Shown here: piece by piece, positions 59,606-64,000 of the stretch | Numbering within the stretch: position 1 is the stretch's first letter | How the letters are laid out: each line of letters begins with the position of its first letter | NCBI RefSeq assembly: GCF_000336775.1 | Contig: NZ_AOLJ01000025.1 | Location: 1 to 64,000, forward strand | Direction of reading: 5' to 3' | Origin: Haloferax gibbonsii ATCC 33959 | Lineage (GTDB): Archaea > Halobacteriota > Halobacteria > Halobacteriales > Haloferacaceae | DNA: 64,000 nucleotides | Notes under the pieces: generated by a model | The model's input: the letters and a program-made list of their open reading frames with translations, nothing else | What the model was told of the DNA's origin: nothing | Databases searched by the model: none | Program-made: the position numbers and the translations under genes

Positions 59606-60215
59606 GGAACACGCCGCCCGCTTTTCCCACATCGCCGCGGAGTACGACGATTCGCAAGACAGCGATGAGTACCGCGCGTGCGTCTCGCTCGTCGTCCACT
59701 ACGCCGACCCCTCCCCCGAGGACGTGGTCCTCGACCTCGGCACCGGAACGGGCGCTATCGCCCTCGCGCTCGCCCCCGACGCGAAGCGCGTCGTCGGCCG
59801 CGACATCAGCGAGGGGATGCTCGAACAGGCCCGAACCAAGGCGGCCGAAGTCGGCATCGAGAACGTCGAGTTCGGCGAGGGCCGGTTCCGCGAACCGAAC
59901 GTGGACGACGACGAGCAAATCGACATCGTGGTCACGAACTTCGCCATGCACCACCTCTCCGACGAGGAGAAACGCGAGGCAATCGGGGTCATCGCCGACC
60001 TCGAACCCCGGCGGTTCGTCCTCGGCGACGTGATGTTCTTCGGGACGCCCGACCCCGACGAGCCGTTTTACTCGCCCGAGGTGGACGACCCCGCGACCGT
60101 CGGCTTCCTCGCCGACGCGCTCACGGACGCCGGGTTCGTCCTCACGGCCGTCGAGTCCGTCCACGAGCAGGTGGGCGTCCTCGTCGCCGAGCGAGCGCCG
60201 ACCGCCGACGAGTGA
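59589..60215 (+). CDS. Class I SAM-dependent methyltransferase
   Basis: 208 residues. The Rossmann motif I VLDLGTGTGAIALAL (about 46-60), acidic loop VGRDISEGML (about 68-77), motif IV IVVTNFAMHHL (about 116-126) and post-VI elements are clear. It is a small-molecule or RNA methyltransferase; target unknown. It lies inside the rnp3-rnp2-psmA operon with a 17-base overlap to rnp3 and a 9-base gap to rnp2, so co-expression with RNase P is expected. Confidence 0.85.
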   Translation: MKKTIEEHAARFSHIAAEYDDSQDSDEYRACVSLVVHYADPSPEDVVLDLGTGTGAIALALAPDAKRVVGRDISEGMLEQARTKAAEVGIENVEFGEGRFREPNVDDDEQIDIVVTNFAMHHLSDEEKREAIGVIADLEPRRFVLGDVMFFGTPDPDEPFYSPEVDDPATVGFLADALTDAGFVLTAVESVHEQVGVLVAERAPTADE

Positions 60216-60224
60216 ACTGAACCG

Positions 60225-60704
60225 ATGAAACACCTGCCCAAACACCTCCGGCCGCGGCGGCGGTACCTCGCCGTCGAAGTCGAGACGTGGCCCGACGCCG
60301 ACCTCGGCCGCGGGCCGTTCCAGCGCGAACTCTGGTACGCCGCCCAGAACCTCTACGGCGACGCCGGGAGCGCCGACGCCGACCTCACCGTCCTCGGATT
60401 CGACTACGCCGACGGTATCGCCGAGACTATCGTCCGCGCCCGTCGCGGTCACGTCGAAGACGCCCGGGCCGCGCTCGCCTGCATCGACGCCGTCGGCGGC
60501 GACCCCGTCGGGGTGAGAGTGAGAGGCGTCTCGGGGACAGTGCGTGCCTGTTCGGAAAGGTATTTACACGGCCGGGCCGGAATTTCCGAGGAGAGAACCG
60601 TCGTGTTCGAGAACGAATCCCGAACCGCCGTCGTCCGCGACTCACTCTTGGACGTCGGCGGTCCGGACGGGTTCACGGGCGCGACGCAACTCGATTTCGA
60701 GTGA
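60225..60704 (+). CDS. rnp2: RNase P protein component 2 (Pop5)
   Basis: 159 residues. N-terminal KHLPKHLRPRRRYLAVEVETW (about 2-22) and GRGPFQRELWYAAQNLYGDAG (about 30-50) are characteristic of archaeal Pop5. It is the small protein that pairs with Rpp30 to activate the catalytic domain of the RNase P RNA. Located six bases before psmA; a longer C-terminal tail is present compared with other archaea. Confidence 0.9.
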   Translation: MKHLPKHLRPRRRYLAVEVETWPDADLGRGPFQRELWYAAQNLYGDAGSADADLTVLGFDYADGIAETIVRARRGHVEDARAALACIDAVGGDPVGVRVRGVSGTVRACSERYLHGRAGISEERTVVFENESRTAVVRDSLLDVGGPDGFTGATQLDFE

Positions 60705-60710
60705 TATTCC

Positions 60711-61469
60711 ATGCAGGGACAAGCGCAACAACAGGCGTACGACCGCGGGATTACGATCTTCTCGCCGGATGGTCGACTCTATCAGGTCGAATACGCTCGT
60801 GAGGCCGTCAAGCGCGGCACCGCGAGCATCGGCGTGCGAACGCCCGAGGGCGTCGTCCTCGCGGCGGACAAGCGCTCTCGATCGCCGCTGATGGAGCCGA
60901 CGAGCGTCGAGAAGATTCACAAGGCGGACGACCACATCGGCATCGCGAGCGCCGGCCACGTCGCCGACGCCCGCCAGCTCATCGACTTCGCCCGCCGCCA
61001 GTCGCAGGTCAACCGCCTCCGCTACGGCGAACCCATCGGCATCGAGACGCTGACCAAGGAAGTCACCGACCACATCCAGCAGTACACGCAGGTCGGCGGC
61101 GCGCGCCCGTTCGGCGTCGCGCTCCTCATCGGCGGCGTCGAAAACGGCACCCCCCGTCTCTACGAGACGGACCCCTCGGGGACCCCCTACGAGTGGAAGG
61201 CCGTCTCCATCGGAGCCGACCGCGGCGACCACCAAGAGCACCTCGAAGAGAACTTCCGCGACGACCTGACCCTCGACGAGGGTATCGAACTCGCGCTCGA
61301 AGCCATCGGCTCGACCAGCGAGGAGGGCACCTCGCCCGACGGCGTCGACGTGGCGACGGTCTCCGCGGAGACCGAGCGCTTCGTCGAGCTGTCTAACGAC
61401 GAAATCGAGAGCTACCTCGAAGCCAACGACCTGTTGGCGACCGAGGACGACGAACAGACCGAAGAGTAA
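60711..61469 (+). CDS. psmA: 20S proteasome alpha subunit
   Basis: 252 residues. The alpha-ring signature DRGITIFSPDGRLYQVEYA (about 11-29) and the gated N-terminus are present; the acidic haloarchaeal C-terminus ends in Glu. It forms the outer ring of the core protease with beta subunits encoded elsewhere and is gated by PAN ATPases. It is the last gene of the rnp3 operon, six bases after rnp2, a conserved archaeal linkage of RNase P/exosome and proteasome genes. No terminator is obvious after the stop. Confidence 0.96.
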   Translation: MQGQAQQQAYDRGITIFSPDGRLYQVEYAREAVKRGTASIGVRTPEGVVLAADKRSRSPLMEPTSVEKIHKADDHIGIASAGHVADARQLIDFARRQSQVNRLRYGEPIGIETLTKEVTDHIQQYTQVGGARPFGVALLIGGVENGTPRLYETDPSGTPYEWKAVSIGADRGDHQEHLEENFRDDLTLDEGIELALEAIGSTSEEGTSPDGVDVATVSAETERFVELSNDEIESYLEANDLLATEDDEQTEE

Positions 61470-61704
61470 ACCGCGTCCCGCGGTTCCCGTTCTCGCGCGT
61501 TCTTCTTCGACTCCCATCCCCCCGAGCGACCGCACCGTCGGCTCGGACGCGGCGGGCGGAGCGTCGCGTCGCTCACGGTCGGTGACGGGTGCAAGCGAGA
61601 CGCTGAACGGGATGAAAACAGACCCGGACGGAAGGGAAAACGGACCGGAAACAGAATCGGGAAAGCGGTCGTCTATCGGGTTCTCGAACGAGACCGCGGT
61701 CGTC

Positions 61705-62058
61705 TCAGTACTCCTCGTAGGCGAGGTTCATGAGCCACTGCGAGAAGGCGTTGCTGTTGGCGTTTATCTCTTCTTCACCGATGAGCGGCGAGAGCATGTC
61801 GCCCGCCATCAGCATCGAGAAGCTGAGGTCGCGCGCGGCGGGTTCGAGGTAGTAGGTGGTGTGGCCGTTGTAGACGGTCTCGGTTCGCTTGATGAGACCG
61901 AGCGACTCCAGCACCTCGGCGATGCGGCTCCCCTTCCGGGAGGAGATGTCGAGTTCTTTCCAGAAGTCGCTCTGGTGGATGCCGCCCGACTCGCGGATGA
62001 GTTCCAGTCCCGCGTGCTCGTCGGAAGAAAGGTCTTGCTCGGCTTCGCTCGCGCTCAT
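61705..62058 (-). CDS. Winged-helix (MarR/Lrp-like) regulator
   Basis: 117 residues. The LIRESGGIHQSDFWKELDISSRKGSRIAEVLESLGLI region (about 19-55) is an N-terminal winged helix with wing TVYNGHTTYYLEP (about 60-72), followed by a helical C-terminal dimer region ending in acidic residues. It is a conserved haloarchaeal transcriptional regulator; the target is unknown. Between psmA and this gene (61470-61704) I see no gene or clear signal. Confidence 0.85.
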   Translation of the reverse strand: MSASEAEQDLSSDEHAGLELIRESGGIHQSDFWKELDISSRKGSRIAEVLESLGLIKRTETVYNGHTTYYLEPAARDLSFSMLMAGDMLSPLIGEEEINANSNAFSQWLMNLAYEEY

Positions 62059-62083
62059 ACCACCTACACGTCGTGCGAGCGGT

Positions 62084-62836
62084 TTAATCCTGACGTTCGA
62101 CCGGTTCGAAGGCGGTCTGACACGGCGGGCCGTCGGCGAATTCGTAGGCGAATTCCGCCTCGCCGAGCGTGATGACCGACGACGAGCGCGTGCCGAACCG
62201 ACCCTCCGGGTCGTGGACGCAGACGCCGAAGTCGTGGTCGCCCAGCGCCGCCTTCGCCCGCTCGCGCCACGCAGTCACCGACTCGTCGGGCTCGGGCTGG
62301 AGCGCCTCCTCCAATCGCCGGGCGTTGTCGGCCTGCCGCTCCCCAACTTCGGGCCGTCGCTCGGGGACGAACCACGAGTCGGGCGTGCCGACGTTGACGA
62401 CCACGCGGACGCCGGGGTCGAAGTTCCGAACCGAGACGCTGCCGTCCCACTCGAAGAACAGCGCGGCGTTCTCGTCGGCGACGACGAGGTTGAAGCCGTC
62501 GTAGGTGTGGTCGTCGACCGCGTGTTCGACGAACCGGGCGGCGTCCTCGGCGGTCTCACGGCGGAGCGCGTCGCGGACGAGGCGGCCCCGGGAACGCTCG
62601 CCGCCCCCCGCGACCTCGACCCAGCGGTTGGTGATGCCGACGAAGACGCCGGCGTCGTTGTAGCCGACCCACGTCCCGCCCGCCTCGGCGTCCCGCGGGG
62701 CGACGATTGCGGGGCCGTCGCCGTCGTCCCATCGCCGTGGCGGTTCGGCGGGCCTGCCGAGTTGCTCGTCGCGGTTGGCGGCGACGACAACCGGCGCGTC
62801 TTCGAACACCTGCCACGCGAGGATGAGTGTGCACAC
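62084..62836 (-). CDS. NRDE family (TANGO2-like) protein
   Basis: 250 residues from GTG 62836. Cys2 follows the start (GTG-TGC), as in other NRDE proteins, which fits an Ntn-type nucleophile after Met removal. The NRDE motif itself is at residues about 21-24 (VVAANRDE). Later GGTWVGYNDAGVF and NNVGTPDSWF fit the family. Human TANGO2 is implicated in heme/lipid metabolism; function in haloarchaea is unknown. The upstream frame that remains open lacks conservation. Confidence 0.86.
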   Translation of the reverse strand: MCTLILAWQVFEDAPVVVAANRDEQLGRPAEPPRRWDDGDGPAIVAPRDAEAGGTWVGYNDAGVFVGITNRWVEVAGGGERSRGRLVRDALRRETAEDAARFVEHAVDDHTYDGFNLVVADENAALFFEWDGSVSVRNFDPGVRVVVNVGTPDSWFVPERRPEVGERQADNARRLEEALQPEPDESVTAWRERAKAALGDHDFGVCVHDPEGRFGTRSSSVITLGEAEFAYEFADGPPCQTAFEPVERQD

Positions 62837-62947
62837 GAGGAGAGAGTAGGCACCCGGCGCAGAAAAACACCGGCTCCGACTGCTGACCCGGCCTCCGGCT
62901 CCCGGTCCAGTACCTGATTCGGCTCCCGAACGACCGGGAAACGCCAC

Positions 62948-63097
62948 TCACTCGTCGGACCGCTCGTCGAGTTTCGTTTCCAGTTCCGCCACTCGGCGTT
63001 CGAGGCCGCCGGCGAGGAGAAGTATCAACAGGAGGGGAACGGCGACGACCAGCACGTGTGGGAACTCCGTCGAGAGCCAGTACGGGAGGAGGGACAT
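62948..63097 (-). CDS. 49-residue membrane protein
   Basis: ATG 63097 to TGA 62948. Residues 11-31 are a single hydrophobic helix (FPHVLVVAVPLLLILLLAGG), followed by a coiled-coil-like hydrophilic tail RRVAELETKLDERSDE. The topology (short N-term out, coiled tail in) resembles small CcmD/heme-exporter-type or subunit-like proteins. No family assigned. It lies between the NRDE gene and folP. Confidence 0.6.
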   Translation of the reverse strand: MSLLPYWLSTEFPHVLVVAVPLLLILLLAGGLERRVAELETKLDERSDE

Positions 63098-63164
63098 ACG
63101 CGAATCGAATCAAGTGTGTGACAAGAATTTGTCGAAGCGCGGGACCTGAGCCGGCAGCCGTGTC

Positions 63165-64000
63165 TCAGTCTTCGCTCTCCGAGTCGCCTTCGAACCGGCT
63201 CGGGTCCCGCGAGGCGAGCGCGACGTTCACGGCCGCGACGTTCTCCGGCACGTCGTGGACGCGGACGATGTCGGCCCCGCGGTCGGCGGCGATGGTCGTG
63301 CCCGCGACGGTCGCCGCGAGGTTGTCGCCCGGCTCCTCGCCGACGAGCGAGAACATCGACTTGTGGGAGTGGCCGACGAGAATCGGACAGCCGAGCGCGG
63401 CGAACTCGTCGGCGCGCCCGAGGAGTTCGAAGTTCTCGGCCTTCGACTTCCCGAAGCCGAGACCGGGGTCGACGATGAGGTTCCGCCGGGGGATGCCCGC
63501 CTTCTCGGCGAGTAACACCAGTTCGGTCAGTTCGTCGATGACGTCCTCGACCACGTCGTCGTAGTCGACCTCGCGGGACGGGTCGACCGGCGCGTCGATG
63601 CTGTGCATCACGATGACGGGCGTGTCGCGCTCGGCCGCGAGAAAGCGCATCTCGGGGTCTTCGAGGCCGGTCACGTCGTTGAGGATGTCCGCGCCGGCGT
63701 CGAGGGCGGCCTCGCCGACGGCCGCCTTCCGGGTGTCGACCGAGACGAGCACGTCGAGGTCGGCGATGGCCTCGATGACGGGCGCGACGCGGCGAATCTC
63801 CTCGTCGACCGGGACCTCGTCCGCGCCGGGACGGGTGCTCTCGCCGCCCACGTCGATGATGTCTACCCCGGCGTCGACCATCGCCCGCGCCTGTTCGACG
63901 GCGTCGTCGATGTCGTAGAACTCCCCGCCGTCGTGGAAGCTGTTCGGCGTCACGTTCAGGATACCCATGACGGCCGTGCCGTCGTCCCACGGGTACTCGC
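63165..64000 (-). CDS. folP: Dihydropteroate synthase, 5' end beyond the window
   Basis: At least 278 residues; the frame stays open to the window edge with EYPWDDGTAV before MGILNVTPNSF, so the true start is outside. The fold is a TIM barrel: GILNVTPNSF, DVGGESTRPGA, DPGLGFGKS and GHSHKSMF are the pterin-binding and catalytic motifs. It joins p-aminobenzoate to the pterin in folate synthesis. In Haloferax it is fused to FolC (folylpolyglutamate synthase), which would explain coding sequence before the DHPS start; the fusion is not visible here. Confidence 0.88.
   Translation of the reverse strand, partial: EYPWDDGTAVMGILNVTPNSFHDGGEFYDIDDAVEQARAMVDAGVDIIDVGGESTRPGADEVPVDEEIRRVAPVIEAIADLDVLVSVDTRKAAVGEAALDAGADILNDVTGLEDPEMRFLAAERDTPVIVMHSIDAPVDPSREVDYDDVVEDVIDELTELVLLAEKAGIPRRNLIVDPGLGFGKSKAENFELLGRADEFAALGCPILVGHSHKSMFSLVGEEPGDNLAATVAGTTIAADRGADIVRVHDVPENVAAVNVALASRDPSRFEGDSESED

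Noticed and set aside
1..64000. CRISPR array, insertion sequence or rRNA operon
   Set aside because: No regularly spaced direct repeats, transposase genes with terminal repeats, or rRNA sequence were seen.

Overview
The window is a stretch of haloarchaeal chromosome, most like Haloferax. It is GC-rich, the proteins are acidic, starts are often GTG or leaderless, and tetranucleotide start/stop overlaps (ATGA, GTGA) are frequent. It carries archaeal markers: S15 and S3Ae, SRP19, Gar1, the RNase P proteins Rnp2 and Rnp3, a proteasome alpha subunit, a CetZ tubulin, halocyanins and PGF-CTERM surface proteins. The left edge is an assembly edge, because the first 30 bases contain a Nextera transposon end. 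The right edge cuts a dihydropteroate synthase gene.

Layout: (1) 1-9.0 kb is a type IV pilus operon (truncated pilB, pilC and five overlapping small membrane or pilin-like genes) with a convergent pilin-like gene. (2) 9.2-12.0 kb is an accessory island: an HNH-transmembrane protein, two identical tRNA-Ala(GGC) genes, tRNA-T-arm-derived inverted repeats, a 204-bp direct repeat, and between the tRNAs a VRR-NUC-like nuclease gene and a small Cys/His protein gene. (3) 12.0-14.7 kb is an information-processing operon (rps15, degenerate RecJ/Cdc45-like gene, pcc1, rps3ae) behind a hairpin-rich leader. (4) 14.8-27.4 kb is mostly metabolism and membrane genes: a cupredoxin, two CDP-alcohol phosphatidyltransferases, acyl-CoA dehydrogenase, squalene/phytoene synthase, oxidase subunit III, a TrkA-type K+ channel, a methyltransferase and a large uncharacterised protein. 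(5) 27.6-43.0 kb holds purA, trm112, cbiX with its Fe-S partner, hemAT, cysS, trxB, a radical SAM/SPASM gene with a PaaB-like partner, a halocyanin, small regulators and HARP, the RNA-free RNase P homolog.

(6) 43.1-48.1 kb has cetZ and a divergent cobalamin-type ABC importer (btuCD versus btuF) whose two sides share a perfectly symmetric palindromic TATA element. (7) 48.2-52.1 kb has srp19-gar1, a presenilin-family intramembrane protease, a PUA protein, membrane proteins and an NYN-domain protein. (8) 52.3-58.2 kb is a compact lysine operon dapA-dapB-dapD-lysA-dapF-dapE behind a leader with a terminator-like hairpin. (9) 58.3-61.5 kb has a PGF-CTERM surface protein and the operon rnp3-methyltransferase-rnp2-psmA. 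(10) 61.7-64 kb has a winged-helix regulator, an NRDE protein, a 49-residue membrane protein and the partial folP.

The strongest items for a second look are the tRNA-Ala island and its hairpin elements, the structured leader before rps15, the degenerate RecJ/Cdc45 gene, the co-occurrence of HARP with classical RNase P proteins, the radical SAM/PaaB-like pair, the symmetric bidirectional promoter, and the attenuator-like dapA leader. No CRISPR array, insertion sequence or rRNA was seen.
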